A DNA stretch of 64,000 bases. Source: Carya illinoinensis (Eukaryota > Streptophyta > Magnoliopsida > Fagales > Juglandaceae). Numbering within the stretch: position 1 is the first letter of the stretch; each line of letters opens with the position of its first letter. The DNA is taken from contig NC_056757.1 of NCBI RefSeq assembly GCF_018687715.1, positions 7,954,501 through 8,018,500 on the forward strand, read 5' to 3'. The notes under the pieces were generated by a model. It saw nothing but the letters and a program-made list of their open reading frames with translations. It was not told where the DNA came from and ran no database searches. Positions 1 to 12,639 of the stretch are shown one piece after another. The position numbers and the translations under genes are program-made.

Positions 1-1574
1 GAAAAATTTAAAACTAATCACAACTATTAAAACTTCATAGGGCTGAAATTCTCATATGCTATTTCTATTGATTTTTTGTTTCCAACTTGTTTTGATCAAC
101 CTTTTGATCTATGATTTATAAATATGTGATCTTCAAACCAAACCATCACATGGTTTAAAAAGATGTCCTAAAACATATATAAGCTTCTAATTCAAGATCA
201 CATGGTTAAAAATTAACCAAAACATAAATTTAGCCAAGAACATCCACACTTTGGCTTATTTGAATATCTCTTTACATAAAATTTCATATCTTTGAAACTA
301 ACATCAAATATATTCAAAATAATAATATAACATGTATATAAGATGCTTAGGATCATCCAATAAAATTATCAAAGTCATTGGAATAAGTTTAGACCACCAA
401 AGAGTTAAACTTTCTCAAAACAGAAACTGTTTTTCCTCTTCCAGTTTCTAAGTTTCTAAATCTAAGAAAATCTTTCATCAAAACATTTAATCATGCAAAA
501 ATCCTCAACCAATAGTCATATATACATGTTAACAATACTCCATAAAAATTTCGGACCAATATCTATCCATTAGCTTGGTCAAAAACTCCAAATTATAACA
601 TATTCTCCAGTTTATCTCCCAGAATGACCTTTCTATAGTTTATATAATATTTGACTGACCAAATGATCTTTAAATGGGACAAATAAGATATTCATGTAAA
701 CTAGACTAAAAAAGGAACAACTTATATGAAGGAGACGTTATGATAAAACACTTACAAAAGTTTCGAAATGGGCGTGCAAAAAAACTCCTAAAAGCTGTCC
801 GAGAGAAAGTGTTTGATATTCTTTTAAAGGAACGTGTAAATGAAGATAAGTTCGTGGGTGATGGCTGGAGATGCTTATGGACGAGATAAGGAAGATGATA
901 AGGCTGGAGTTGAGAGTTGAGTGTAGTTTTCTCCTACCCAAAATATCTATAAAAGATTATCTCAAAATATTCTATCCAATAATATCTACAAAAAATCAGT
1001 TTAAGATATTTTCCAAATGTGGAGTAGACTTGGAAGAGTAAGGTGGCTAAAATCTTTCCATGTGTATTTTAAATCTCTATTCTTAAGATATTTTTCAAAT
1101 GTGTATTTTGCTTAGGGGTCATGATCTCACACCTTGATTTCCTTCACAATTCCATCTAATGGTTTCTTTTTGTGCCAAGTATCTAATACTATTCATTATG
1201 TGTAGTTAAGATCTTGCCAAGTACCCAAATAAAATTTCGCTAACCTAATTTGGACATTTTACACTGTGATTTTGAAAACACTGCGCTTAGTTGTTTACCG
1301 AGGTTACTATTCACTCCAAAAATAAACGTAATAAACTTAGTACTGAAAAATCCTAAATATTCAATTAAGCCTAGTGGTGTAGACTATAATGTATTCTGAA
1401 ACTTCTAACTATCTCAAATAATTAAAATCGCATTTCTGGCACCATAGTGAGTGATAACACTAACTATGTTGACAGGCTAAAACCTATGCGATTAGTGGAT
1501 TCGTGAAAGCTTATAGAATCTTCACGAGGTTCCTAAAATCAATAGAAATTTCATAATTGAATTTCTAGCGGGCT
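1..1574. other. Intergenic AT-rich DNA, no gene seen
   Basis: No reading frame here has a recognisable domain, codon bias or splice structure. The longest open stretches are under 70 codons and look random. No terminal inverted repeat or target duplication was found. The right edge is set by where copia-type polyprotein similarity begins. Confidence 0.6.
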
Positions 1575-1589
1575 GTTACATGAAAGGTC

Positions 1590-2645
1590 ACAAAATGGGC
1601 ATTGGTACTGGTTCGGGGTAAGAAAACTAGTACACTTTATATGACTACTGGTTTGATTAACACTATTATTACTACCGTTGCAGAGAGCACAACAGATTTT
1701 TGGCATTGTAGGCTTGGCCATATGAGTCAAAAGGGTATGGAAGAACTTTTGTCCAGAGGCAAACTACTAGAACTAAAGTTAGTTGATCTCAGTATGTGTG
1801 AGAATTGCATTATAGGGAAACAAAAGAATGTTAGTTTCTTGAAAAGTGGCAGAACGCCTAAGACAAGAAAACTGGATCTAGTGCACACAGATGTGTAGGG
1901 ACCTTCTCCAGTGGCATCTCTTGGAGGTTCTCATTACAATGTTACGTTCATTGATGACCATAGTAGGAATGTATGGGTTTATTTTTTGAAGCATAAATCT
2001 GATGTATTTAATGTGTACAAAATTTGGAAGGCCATGGTTGAGATAAAGACATACTTGAAACTAAAATGTTTGAAATCTGACAATGGTGGTGAGTATATTG
2101 ATGGTGGATTCAAGGAGTATTGTGCAGTTCTAGGTATTAGAATAGAGAAGACCATTCCTGGGACACCACATCAAAATAGAGTTACTGAGCATATGAACAG
2201 AACCACAAATGAGCGTGCTAGAAGCATGAGGTTGCACGCTGGACTACCACCTACTTTCTGGGCAGATGCGATCAGCACTGTCATCTACTTGATAAACAGA
2301 GGTCCATCAATTTCATTAGATTGTGGATTGCCTAAAAAGGTTTGGATGGGAAATAGGCCAAATTTTCTCACTTTAAAACTTTTGGTTGTCTTTCTTATGT
2401 TCTTATTGATTCTGATGCTCGTAGTAAACTTGAAGCTAAGTCAAAGAAATGTTATTTCATTGGCTATGGAGATGAGGCATTTGGCTATAGTTTCTAGGAT
2501 TATCAAGGTTGGAAAATCATAAGAAGCAGGAATGTGATTTTCAATAAGAAGATTGTGTACAAGGATAAGTCTAGTACAGTTTCTGAAGCAGCTCCTTAGG
2601 AGTCCGAGTTCGTAAGATTGGATGACCTACCAGAAGTCACAGTGT
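1590..2645 (+). pseudogene. copia pol fragment: GAG-pre-integrase and integrase
   Basis: The first part (1602-1898) carries the FWHCRLGHMS motif and the CENCIIGKQ zinc-knuckle residues of the GAG-pre-integrase/HHCC region. The integrase core follows. The first catalytic Asp sits in LVHTDV just before an in-frame TAG at 1896-1898. The second is in LKSDNGGEY, near residue 57 of the segment that resumes at 1911. The Glu lies in RVTEHMNRT. All three acidic residues remain, but the stop and a frameshift after about 2390 prevent a functional protein. Intact copies of the family carry this as part of a single polyprotein of about 1300 residues. Confidence 0.88.
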
Positions 2646-2869
2646 AGTGTAGAGATGTGAGTGACGGGGAGACTGGGTCCAGTGCACCCATTTCTATTAT
2701 TCTGCAGTCAGTTTCAGAGCCCTCCACTCCTATAGCTGCAGTTCGCAGGTCAGTTAGGAATATATGTCCTCCACAGTATTTTTCATATACTTTAAATTAT
2801 ATTCTGTTGACAGATGGTGGAGAACCACAGAGCTACAAAGAAACCTTGCAAGATGAAAATTCTAGTAAG

Positions 2870-4363
2870 TGAGAGCTGGCCACGAAAGATGAAATGGATT
2901 CCTTGTTAGGGAATTAGACATGAGAGTTGACAGAACTTCCATCAGGGAAGACGACATTACACAACAAGTGAATGTATCGAGTGAAAATTGAGCATTATGA
3001 CAATAAGAGGTACAAGGCTAGACTTGTTGTAAAAGGCTTTCAGTAGAAGCAGGGTATTGATTACTCTGAGATCTTTTCTCCTGTGGTGAAGATCACAACT
3101 ATCAGGATGGTATTGTCTATAGTTGCTACTGAAGATTATTTCTTGAGCAGTTAGATATGAAGACAGTCTTTCTTCATGAAGACCTTGAAGAAGACATTTA
3201 CATGCACCAGCCTGAGGGGTTTGTAGTATAGGGAAATGAAGGTTTAGTTTGTAGACTGAAGAAGAGTTTGTATGGCCTGAAGTAAGCTCCTAGATAGTGG
3301 TACAAGAAATTTGATAACTTCATGCGCAGTGCAAGGTACATTAGATATCACGTAGATCACTGTTGCTATGTCAGGCACCTTGACAATTCTTACATTATTC
3401 TGTTGTTGTATGTGGATGACATGCTTATTACAGGGGCTAGTATTGATGAGATCAATAATCTGAAGAAGCAGCTGTCAGAGCACTTTGCAATGAAGGATTT
3501 AGGAGCTGCAAAGCAAATCATTGGCATGAGAATTGTCAGAGATAGAGTCAGAGGTATGTTGAGACTCTTGCAGGCTGAGTATGTGAAAAAGGTACTCAGC
3601 AGGTTCAATATGGACAAAGCCAAACCAGTTGGCACACCCTTGGTCAGTCACTTCAGACTCAGCAAGAATTAGTTACCTGAGTCAGAAGTGGAACAAAATT
3701 ACATGAGTAAGGTTCCTTATACCTCAACTATTGGTTCACTTATGTATGCTATGGTTTGCACCCGGATATTGCCCATACAATGAGAGTTGTGAGATACATG
3801 AGTAACCCAGGAAAACAACATTAAGAAGCAGTGAAATAGATTTTGAGGTACCTAAAAGGCTCCTCAGAAACGTGCTTGTATTTCTCAGGAGAGGGCTTAA
3901 AGGTGTAGGGCTATGTTGATGCTGATTTAGCTGGAGATATTGATAGCAAAAAGAATACCACAGGCTTTGTTTATACTCTTGGTGGTACTGCAGTGTCATG
4001 GGGTTCTAATCTACAGAAAACAGTTTCTTTGTCTACTATAGAAGTTGAGTACATTGAAGTGTCAGAGGCTGCAAATGAGATGATATGGCTATAGGGCTTC
4101 TTGGAGAAAGTTGGTAAAAAGAATCAGAAAAACACTCTCTACAATGATAGTCAGAGTGTCATATTCATTGCCAAGAATCTAGCATTTCATTCTAGGACCA
4201 ATCACATTCAGATCAGGTATCATTTCATATGATCATTGTTAGATGACAGATAGTTATTACTTGAGAAGATTTGTGGGAGCAAGAACCCTGCTGATATGTT
4301 GACAAAGGGTGTTATACTTGAGAAACTGAAGTTGTGCCCAACTTCAGTTGGTCTTCTAGCTTG
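2870..4363 (+). pseudogene. copia pol fragment: reverse transcriptase and RNase H
   Basis: Reading through the stops, the plus strand shows the RT start (KDEMDSLL), the fingers/palm motif YKARLVVKGF, LDMKTVFLHEDLEE, the LKKSLYGLK box and the catalytic YVDDMLITGA (around 3410). Then come the connection and RNase H region with RPDIAHT, GYVDADLAGD, KKNTTGFV and the terminal NPADMLTKG. At least ten in-frame stops interrupt the block, including several TAG codons where Gln or Trp is expected. The uninterrupted piece is 3322-3672. The catalytic YVDD is intact although the gene is not. Confidence 0.9.
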
Positions 4364-4454
4364 AAAATAGGGGTAGTGAGTTGCAAAGGTGGAGGATATC
4401 ATGTTTGAGAAAGAGGTTGATATATTGAGTGTACTAGTCTCCAAGTAGAATGAT

Positions 4455-4856
4455 TGTTGAGTACTGTGGAGTCTGGTCCAGTTTGTTTGAGTAGAGTCAT
4501 TGGCCGCTCGAGTGGAGACAAGTCAAAGAGGTACGCTCGAAGATAGCTCGACAGTGAGCTCAAGCGGTTGCGGTAAGGAGGTTTGCTCAACACGCTGCTC
4601 AAGCGAACATTGCTTTTACGTGGATTTTAGGATTTTTCCACCATTTGACTATATATGTTATTTTATAGCATATGGTTGTACAGTGTGAGAACAGTAATCT
4701 TCCCACTATTGTATTGTGATTTTTCAGTAATAAAAATCCTCTGCAGCTCCCGTGGATGTAGGCAATTTGCCGAACCACGTAAATTTTTGTGTCATGTGTG
4801 ATTGATTTCTCTTTCGTATTTATTTTTTTCACTTTATTATCATCATTTTCACAACA
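4455..4856 (+). repeat. 3' LTR of the copia element
   Basis: It follows a degenerate polypurine stretch (CCAAGTAGAATGAT, where the family usually has AAGTGGGAGAT). It begins TGTTGAGTACTGTGG and ends TTTTCACAACA, so its termini form the short inverted repeat TGTTG/CAACA. Length is 402 bp. No second copy was seen upstream in this window. Confidence 0.75.
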
Positions 4857-7424
4857 ATCCGCTATCAGTCGATTCCCCTAAAGGTCCCCAACCTCGGGTA
4901 CCTGTATCAGTTTTGATGATGAAAATGGCACCTAGTTATGCTGGCAAAAGGAAAATGAGCCGTGGGTCACATAATCTGGTTGGGTTTCAAACCCTTTAAG
5001 AGATGTGATACTAGGTTTCTAGTGTGGACTAGCAAAGTGGGCTTACGGGTTCGGCCCGGCCCAATTGCATAAAAGAAAATAAAAAGAGTAGAAAGCTTAC
5101 GGGCTAGAATAGTAGGCCTGGAAGTATGGCCCAACCCAACAACTATAAAACAAAAAAATAAATAAAAAATAAAAACCAGAAAGCTAGTGACTCGTGGACC
5201 GACCCACGCACCAACTTGGGTTAGACATCAGGTTGACCAGCCGGATGCAATCAAATTATTTTAATATTTATTTTTCCAAAATCAGAAAAAAAAAGTTTTA
5301 TCATCTCTCTCTCTCTCAAAGCATATCCTTTATTGTTCAATAAATGTATTAATTATAAAATTCTTAATTATTATTTGTTATGAATTTTCTTGTATGATTG
5401 GCCATATATATATATATTTATAATTGTTCATTTTAAATGGAGTGTATAATTTGTATCAAAATCAAGGAAGCAATTGGTTGTTAAAAAGTACAAAACCTTA
5501 TTTGATTTTGGATGATAAATAATTAACTTTATAATATCATGGGTAATAATGGAAAATGATTTGTACAAAATATGAGAAGGTGTTGTTTACCCAAAGGTAC
5601 AAACCTTACTTGTTTTGGATAATTTGATCCATGATATAATTAGTAATATGGAGAAAACAATTTGTGTATCACAGTTCACTGCCAAATGAGAGTTTTTGAT
5701 GACCCTACTAGTTTATCTACCGAAGTTAATGCTTAAATGAACAATTTGTATGTTCGAGTCTACTCACAAGTGAGAATTCTGATATGATGTAGCTAGTTCA
5801 TCCACATAATTTAAAATTGAAGGAAACATTTTATGTGCGGAGGTTCACTCCCAAATGAGGGTTCTCAGTGACACAATTAGTTTATCCATAATGGTTTAGA
5901 TTTTGTTATTGTTTATAAAATATTAATGTGATCAAAATGTTTTTTCTTGCTGTAATTATATAAGTATCATTACAACGCTTCTTAAACATTAATCATACTA
6001 TTTTCATTATACCAGTTTTAGAGCAAGATGAGCATGTCATATTTATCCTAAGAGTCCTAGACCCTAGTTTATCAAATTTAAGTCTAAAATTAATTGTTAT
6101 TGAAATTAGTGGTAAGAGATAAAAATATAATATTTAAGAAGATGAAGTTATATCAAGTTTTGAACTCTAGGAATGAAAATGACGAAATCTTCTTATTCTT
6201 GTAATATATTTTGAATTCATTATCAATTCAGAATGGTATGTTCTATAGTTATTATTATTTCATCTAAATAATAAACTATAAACGAGTTGGTAGCATAGTT
6301 GTTAGATTGAGATGAATTTATTTTGCTAATTTTTCATTCAAGAAGTTGTATCTTTTGGCTAGGGAAAGAAATGAGGGCCACCAAAGTGTAAGAAGAGCGT
6401 CACTTTTGAAAGAACAAGGACACATGAAAATTTGGGTGTCATAAACATAAGACTAGATTCAAAGGGAATGATTAGTTTTTAGTATGTATAAGTTTGGAAT
6501 AAAATCTTATAAATGTTTATATTTAATTTTTTTGAGATTAGAATCGAGTGAAAATGTTCATGCTTCAATTTGTTTTCTTCTTCTTCTTTTTAAATATAAA
6601 TTTCAAATCAAATCCTTTGTACTTGTTTTTGGTGATTAGCCTTGAGTGCAAATGGTCATGTTGATTCCATTTTTGTTTCCAATAAAAATTGTATTCATCA
6701 GGCCTTCATAATGCTTTTGTGAAAAATCATTTACACTCATGAGGCATGTATTGGAACAAAAGACAAAAAGAAAAAGAAAAAAAAGGATTTATGGAAAACT
6801 TTTACAACTTATGGCATAGAAGTTTAAAACATGATAAAAGAAAAGTTTCCGTGACTTGTGGCATAAAACTTAGGAGAATATCTCCAAAGAAAAGTTGTAG
6901 AGATTAGTAAATAAAATACTTTTTGCATTTAAATTTCTCAATCTCAGCGTGTGTGGATTTGCACTAAAGGGAAATAATTCAAACATATCAAAAAAAGATA
7001 TCACAAAGAATAAGGAGTTTCTTGAGATAACGCATATAGATATAAGTAGACCTTTCTCCATGTAATATTTTGATGGATATATCTCATTATTTTCATAGAT
7101 GAATTCATGATATGAACATAACTATCTACTACATAAGAAGTCTCAAGCCATTTTCAATTCTTGAGTACCTTCTCATGGGGAGGAAACACAACTAGAAAGA
7201 ATGTGAAAATGATCAAATTGAATTGAAGTTCTGAGTACCATGAAAAGTATTATAAGTTAGGATATAACCTTGGCACATTTTCTTAATTTCTTGAAAAATG
7301 TGTAGTAAGACTAAAAGACAATGATATATAGCTTAAATCATGTTCCATTAAGGTAATCTCAAAGACTTATTTTTGAGTCGTAGATTGATAGGACGCTCGA
7401 TTTAAGGCATATTCATGTATGGAT
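4857..7424. other. Gene-free AT-rich spacer
   Basis: No coding frame with a domain is visible. It holds short T- and A-rich tracts, a (TC)n run at about 5304-5317, a short TA run near 5405, and the degenerate 84-bp tandem listed separately. Confidence 0.55.
5654..5905 (+). repeat. Degenerate tandem repeat, about 84-bp period, three units
   Basis: The landmark AACAATTT followed by TGT(A/G)T, then a CACTCNCAAATGAG-like segment and TAGTTTATCCAC, recurs from 5656, 5740 and 5825. The spacing is 84 and 85 bp. Units are diverged by substitution and small indels. A possible fourth, weaker unit precedes them near 5560. No coding or transposon affiliation is evident. Confidence 0.6.
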
Positions 7425-7439
7425 AGTCAAGCTAAAGTA

Positions 7440-7540
7440 GTCAAAGGCCTGTGGCCTGATTGGCATAATTCCCAGCCTCCAAAATGGAGGTCTAAAGTTC
7501 GAAACCCCCCTCCTCCAAATATATCCAAAAAAAAAAAGGA
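7440..7540 (+). mobile_element. tRNA-derived SINE with perfect target duplication
   Basis: The body of about 101 bp contains box A-like (GTGGCCTGATTGG) and box B-like (AGTTCGAAAC) RNA polymerase III promoter elements at the expected spacing, then TATCC and an A-run (7527-7537). It is flanked by a perfect 15-bp direct repeat, AGTCAAGCTAAAGTA, at 7425-7439 and 7541-7555. That is the hallmark of target-primed insertion. A relative lies at 21329-21426 in the opposite orientation. It is too diverged and too short to be a tRNA gene. Confidence 0.85.
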
Positions 7541-7555
7541 AGTCAAGCTAAAGTA

Positions 7556-9166
7556 AGAGTTTGCAACCATATTGAAAATAAGTTGGATCCTATAACAATT
7601 AATGAACACATTATTGATTACTCAGAGAGATCCAAATGATATGTTGTATTGCTCTAATCATAGCCTAATTATTGAAATATCAAATTCATTGAGTTTGGAA
7701 AAGTTAGTGGAAACATAGATTTTAGAGATGTGATTGTCGAGTAAGTGCATTCTTGTATATTTGAAAATGCTCATTCTTCCTTTTACTGATTATCTCAGCA
7801 ATAACACAAAACAACAAGTAAATGACCATATATCTCATAAGAGAAACACCATTAAAGAATTTGCTATGGAGACTTCAGAACAGTTTGTCTCATGCAATTT
7901 TCTTGATTTGCTATTAGTTTAGACTAGGTGGTGTATTTCCCAAATCAAAATTTGATATTGAATGGACAGGTCTTATGCTTACACCCATGATGTGACCACT
8001 GACCATGTTAACGAGACCATTGATGTGCTCAGTATTTTCTTACTGGATATTGGGACATATCTATTATGATTGTTTCTATTGTCTTGTCTATCCACATGCA
8101 CATTGAATGTTTGAATGAACGATAACAAGATGATGTCTAAAATAGAGATGAATTGGAAACCAAGATATACAGTATTAGCATGAATTGTCTCGATTAAGAA
8201 TCATGTTAAATTAAGTTACAAGTATTGTAGTATATTGAAGGAATTTTGTTGTTTATATAATAGAGAACCATTAGGATTTGCATTGGTAGCTAATTTGACA
8301 TTAATATTAAGGAACTTATATAATGTATTGTGAGCTATGAAGGTTTTTCGAAATTAAATGTGTACGTATATTCATGTCAAAACCCATATGAGTCATTCTA
8401 AAGAAAAGTGTTTTGAAAATAATTTTGCAAGTTATAAATAAATATATATATTTTTTGTTCTATATGTGTATGGGCTAAGTTGGAGAATGTAATAATATTA
8501 ATTTTATGAAGTGTCAAACATACTCCATACTTTTAATTTATACTTAGCTCAAATTAAATTACTTTAAAATTGTTAGGGTGATCTTTTTCTCTTGATTAGA
8601 TTAACTCTTCGTCAAATTATGAGAAGAGAGATATGTTTTATATTTCATGTGATTTTATTATATTCAATATTCAAGAGTGTGGAGCATAGATTGTCTAAGA
8701 TCCTCTTGTAGGATCAATACAAAGTTTATCATTAAATACATCATTAAAAATACAATCTGGTCCCTCCTCTATCCATAACTTCTCTTCTTCATCAAGAAGT
8801 ACATACAAGCTAGGCTATTTGCTAAATCTGTACATATTTTTCAGGATGCATGAAAGTGAAGGATCCTCCTAATGTCTTCATAAATCTGTCCATCCCAAGC
8901 CCAGCACTCATCACTTCGGCCAGTTACAGCTTTGGCCACATCCTGTGCATCACCCTCAAAACACCACATTCCTGAAACCAAGATCTGCACACACCTCCTT
9001 TTAGAAATTAAAATTTTATGTTAAAATATTTAACAGTTTGAGCCTAACTTTCATATTAGTTTCATATTAGTCCAAACCCACGATATATTGGTCAAGGACA
9101 AACGAACATAGGCCCTTAACTGATAGACAAGGTAGAACATCAACACTTCACTTGTTATACTAGTAG
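7556..9166. other. Gene-free spacer
   Basis: AT-rich sequence without a supported gene. The 62-codon frame at 7734-7922 has no domain. From about 8760 to 9000 the composition is less AT-rich (clusters such as CCCAAGCCCAGC and GGCCACATCCTG). It could be a worn transposon or gene fragment, but I recognise no protein. Confidence 0.5.
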
Positions 9167-9174
9167 ACATAGTG

Positions 9175-9679
9175 CATGTTTGAGATTGCGATAAAAAAAA
9201 TATAACTTATAAGTTTAGGATTTATAACTTATGGTTTAAATAATAAGTTCTACCATTAAAAAGTATTTACTGTTTGATAATCATATATTTAAAACACTTT
9301 CAAACATATTATATTTATTTAGAAATAAATTAAAAAAATATTTTCTGAGATAGAAATGACAATCATTTAATTTTTTAAAAATTATGATCATATTCTTAAA
9401 AGTTTAAAAGTTATAATTATCTGAAAGTTATATATGTATTTTTATCTATTGACAGCCTTTTTAAAATTTGAACTACATTTTAAATTATCTGGAAAAGTAT
9501 GTTTGAGGAAAAGTATCAAAATGATGTTTGTCGTTTTCTTTTTCCTCAAATGTATTTTTTTAACTTATTTGAAATTAAAATGTACTTTAATATGAAACAC
9601 CCAAACAACCTATCTATTAAAGTGATTTTAAGGCTATTTAAACATTTTTTTAAGATTTCTAACGCAATCCCAAATAGAC
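9175..9679. mobile_element. MITE, hAT-like, with 8-bp target duplication
   Basis: The termini are inverted: the left reads CATGTTTGAGATTGCG, and the right, reverse-complemented, reads GTCTATTTGGGATTGCG. Flanking direct repeats are ACATAGTG (9167-9174) and CCATAGTG (9680-9687), 7 of 8 identical, which fits hAT insertion. The interior is AT-rich and has no transposase. Confidence 0.7.
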
Positions 9680-9722
9680 CCATAGTGTATTTAACATATA
9701 TTGTTAGAATATTATTAGGTGT

Positions 9723-9910
9723 AGCTTGGATAGTGAGATGAGATGTGATAGTTTTAGATAAAAGTTGAATAAAATATTTTTAAAATATTATTTTTTAATA
9801 TTATTATTATTTTAAAATTTAAAAAAATTGAATTGTTTGTTATATTTTATGTAAAAATTTAAAAAAATCGTAATGATAAGATGAGATGGAATGAACCGAT
9901 TTCTGTATCC
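9723..9910 (+). mobile_element. MITE of the recurrent TTTGGATAGTGAGATGAG family
   Basis: It starts GCTTGGATAGTGAGATGAGATG and runs through AT-rich sequence with the family signature (AAAATATTATTTTTTAATATTATTATT, then TTGAATTGTTTGTTATATTTT, then TAATGATAAGATGAGATGG). It ends near CTGTATCC. Other members lie at 16134, 22567, 38878, 40262, 43413 and 48016. Confidence 0.7.
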
Positions 9911-10939
9911 TTAACTTATGGGTTTGCTTAGCGAGAAAATCATGTGAGAAAATATGTCTCGAGGGAACATCATATCTTGAAAACCCACTAAAATAAGAGT
10001 CCCATATTGGATACAAATATATTAGAAAATGACAATATAATTATATAATATTGAAGAGTCTTTTTTGTATTTATCCTATAATACGTGATAAAGATGAACG
10101 TTTACACGTAATACAATATATAAATCTTTATATTGCTGAAAGGGTGGAGTCAATATTGAGGTGTTATAAGCAACCTCCTCCTTTTAATTAATGCATATAT
10201 ATATATATATATATATAATTCATGTATCAAAAAATAAGTAAAAATAATATTTTATTATAATAAATGCTATATCCTAATTATTTATTATTTATTTATTTTA
10301 ATGAATTATTTGATGTCACCTCAAATAATAATAATAATAAATGATGATAAATTAATTTTTAATTTTTAATAATTTAATCTCAATATCATTTAGATTTGTA
10401 AAAGAGATAAACACAAAGGAATAGTAATTTCATACTCAAAAGAAAGATAAAAAGAAAATATATTGTCTAACACATGACGTTTAGCTTTCGATTTCTGTTG
10501 CACGATTTCATTTCATGGGAGGAAGAAGAGAGGTTTGACCAACGATTGCGTAATGTTTAACAATTTTGATTGGTTAATCCATCTATAAAAAAAAAAAATT
10601 GGCAATCATGTCTCACATTTAACACGCAATTCATGCCCCCCAATTCAACCACTAAAATAATCCCACGTAACACCTGGCATTCAATATCACAGTACTATTA
10701 ATAAAATAATTTAATTATATATATATATATATATTTTATATATAATTTTTAAGAAAATAATTTAATTAAATAATACGAAGTTAATATACGAACGTCGATG
10801 GATTAGCCCCTTTAATATATTAAAAAAAGAGTCAAGTATATCAACCTTCATTTGTAGTTAATTGCTCTATCAAGATTGAAGACTCTTGAGAAACCCACAA
10901 AACTTCCACCACAATTTCCTCCTTGATTAGGGTAATGAT
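9911..10939. other. AT-rich spacer with TA microsatellites
   Basis: It contains (TA)n near 10192-10217 and 10714-10735 and long AT-only stretches. No gene or terminal-repeat element was identified. Confidence 0.55.
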
Positions 10940-11460
10940 TGGAGAGTCACTTTAGCATCTATTAAAGAGTAATAAATAAGTAGTAATAGAGTAGTAAGCT
11001 TATCATTTTCCTATGCCTAATGGTACAGAGTAAGAAGTCCATGCAATGGGCCCAATGGGTTAGAAAGTTGCAGGTGCACCATGCGCTCATTACTATGGGA
11101 TCATACCGCCTCCAACTGGATTAATATGGCAACTATTACTTCTTGAAAATATTTACCTTTAAGGAAACGGTGAGATGTTGGAGATATTTATTCTCAATAT
11201 CTTGATCATTTCCTTCTAAAATCATATCCTGAGAATTTGGCAATAAAAATCCCGACATTTGAGAAGGATTCACCTATCCTTATCAGCAACAATTCGCCTC
11301 TATATAAAGGATCAATGCTAACAGTCCCAAGTAATAGGATTAGACCCTGTTACCTAGCAATATGCACATATTTTTCACTTGAGCATTCAAGGTGTACCAA
11401 GCACACCAGGCCATCAATGGGTCAATCCACTCTCTTATTAGAGTCTCTCTACATTGAATA
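10940..11460 (+). repeat. Left LTR-like repeat of the gypsy relic
   Basis: It shares TGGAGAGTCACTTTAG, GGGCCCAAYGGGTTAGAAAG, TGGGATCATAC and RTATAAAGGATCAATG, in order, with 14637-15100. TATATAAAGG at about 11300 is a plausible LTR promoter TATA box. The apparent 74-codon frame inside it is not a gene. Confidence 0.75.
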
Positions 11461-11559
11461 GTGTCGTCGGGAGTCTCCAAACTTTCCATCTCAACAAATC
11501 TGCACTTTGAGCCTTTTCAACAACTTTGGTTTTTTTCTTATGAACCCATAGCCACACTT

Positions 11560-12620
11560 CTAAATCAATCGTGGATGTGGAAAATCTGATACAACAAAAA
11601 GAGGCCCTTTCTTAAGAAGACCTTAATCTTATTCCAGAAACAAACATTTCAAATGAAAATTCCGAACTGTCTCTTATTGGAAGGATAATAGCATCTCGTT
11701 CTCTCAATCGAATATCCATACATTCAACCTTCAAAACAGTTTGTAGCTTTATCAAAAATTTCCACATTGAAGATTTGGACGTCAATCTCTTCTTATTCAC
11801 CTTCCAATCAACAGGTGATAAACAAAGAGTTTGGAATCAGGCTCCTTGAAATATTAGAGGTCACCTTCTCATACTAAAGCCATGGCCAACAAACTCTACT
11901 TGGCAAGAGATAAGCCTTAACACTTTAATCTTTTATGTTCGAGTACATGGATTAACAAGGAATCATATGACTGAAATTTTTTTTGAGAAAATAGGTAATG
12001 CATTGGGGATTTTTCTAGATGTGGAGGTAGACCTTAGTTTGGTATTGCATGCAAAAAGTCACTCAAAATCAAGATTGAGATAGACATCACAAAGCCTCCA
12101 AAAATAGGCTTTTAGCTCCTTATAGCATTGATACTTGGGTATCTTTAAAATTTGAACGCCTATTAGACTTTTGCCATGCTTGTGGCTGTATATGTCATTC
12201 CCAAGTTTTCTACACTTTCTTGAAAAATATTCCTAACCCGCTTCCATACGAAACGTGGCTTATAGTTGAGTTCCAAAACTCATCCCTGTATATTCCACCC
12301 CATCAAAACTAAGCTATAATAACCAGTTTTCTACTGTTGGAAAATTTAATAGAGAGTGGAAATCCCCTACATCAATCAAGTCTGAGTGAAAACATGGTAT
12401 TAGACATTTCAAATCCTATCATGCCAAACCCACTCCTCACGGACCAGAATTGCTCTACGGGCGAAAACATTGAGGAATTTAGCTTAAAACTATGGATAGC
12501 TTTGTCATCATCTCAGCCAACAATTACAAGGAAGGAAATGAAGGGGTGAAATCCAACAAAGGAAAAAGGCTGATGGTTGAAGAACAAAGGAAAAACTAAG
12601 CCTACACCAAGGGCACAATG
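11560..12620 (+). pseudogene. LINE ORF1-like / DUF4283-type fragment
   Basis: Read with frame corrections, the plus strand gives a run resembling the DUF4283 nucleic-acid-binding domain that plant L1-type LINEs carry in ORF1. Landmarks in order are IGRIIASRSLNR, an RVWNQAP-then-NIRGHLLILKPW segment, TWQEISLNTLIFYVRVHGL and IGNALGIFLDVEVD. A cysteine-containing stretch resembling CCHC follows (CHACGCIC-like in another frame, near 12175-12195). Many stops and frameshifts make it non-functional. It separates the left LTR from gag, so I infer it landed inside the gypsy element. No RT was found with it. Confidence 0.6.
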
Positions 12621-12639
12621 CCAAACCATAGTGAACAAC

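Larger units (their letters stand above)
1575..4856 (+). mobile_element. 5'-truncated, degenerate Ty1/copia LTR retrotransposon
   Basis: Domains occur in copia order on the plus strand: GAG-pre-integrase, integrase, reverse transcriptase, RNase H, then a polypurine-like tract and one LTR. The wording of the motifs matches the Tnt1-94 type of plant Pol polyprotein. There is no 5' LTR, primer-binding site or gag before about 1575, so the left end is lost. Many in-frame stops and several frameshifts interrupt the polyprotein, so the element is dead. The surviving LTR (4455-4856) starts TGTTGAGTACTG and ends CACAACA, the expected TG...CA form. No target duplication can be tested because the left end is missing. 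Confidence 0.9.

Noticed and set aside
1575..4856. Endogenous pararetrovirus
   Set aside because: Integrase precedes RT, and an LTR and copia-type RNase H ending are present. This is Ty1/copia order, not a caulimovirid.
7440..7540. Possible tRNA gene from box A/box B motifs
   Set aside because: No cloverleaf arms or anticodon loop can be drawn, and the A-tail with flanking 15-bp duplication shows it is a SINE.
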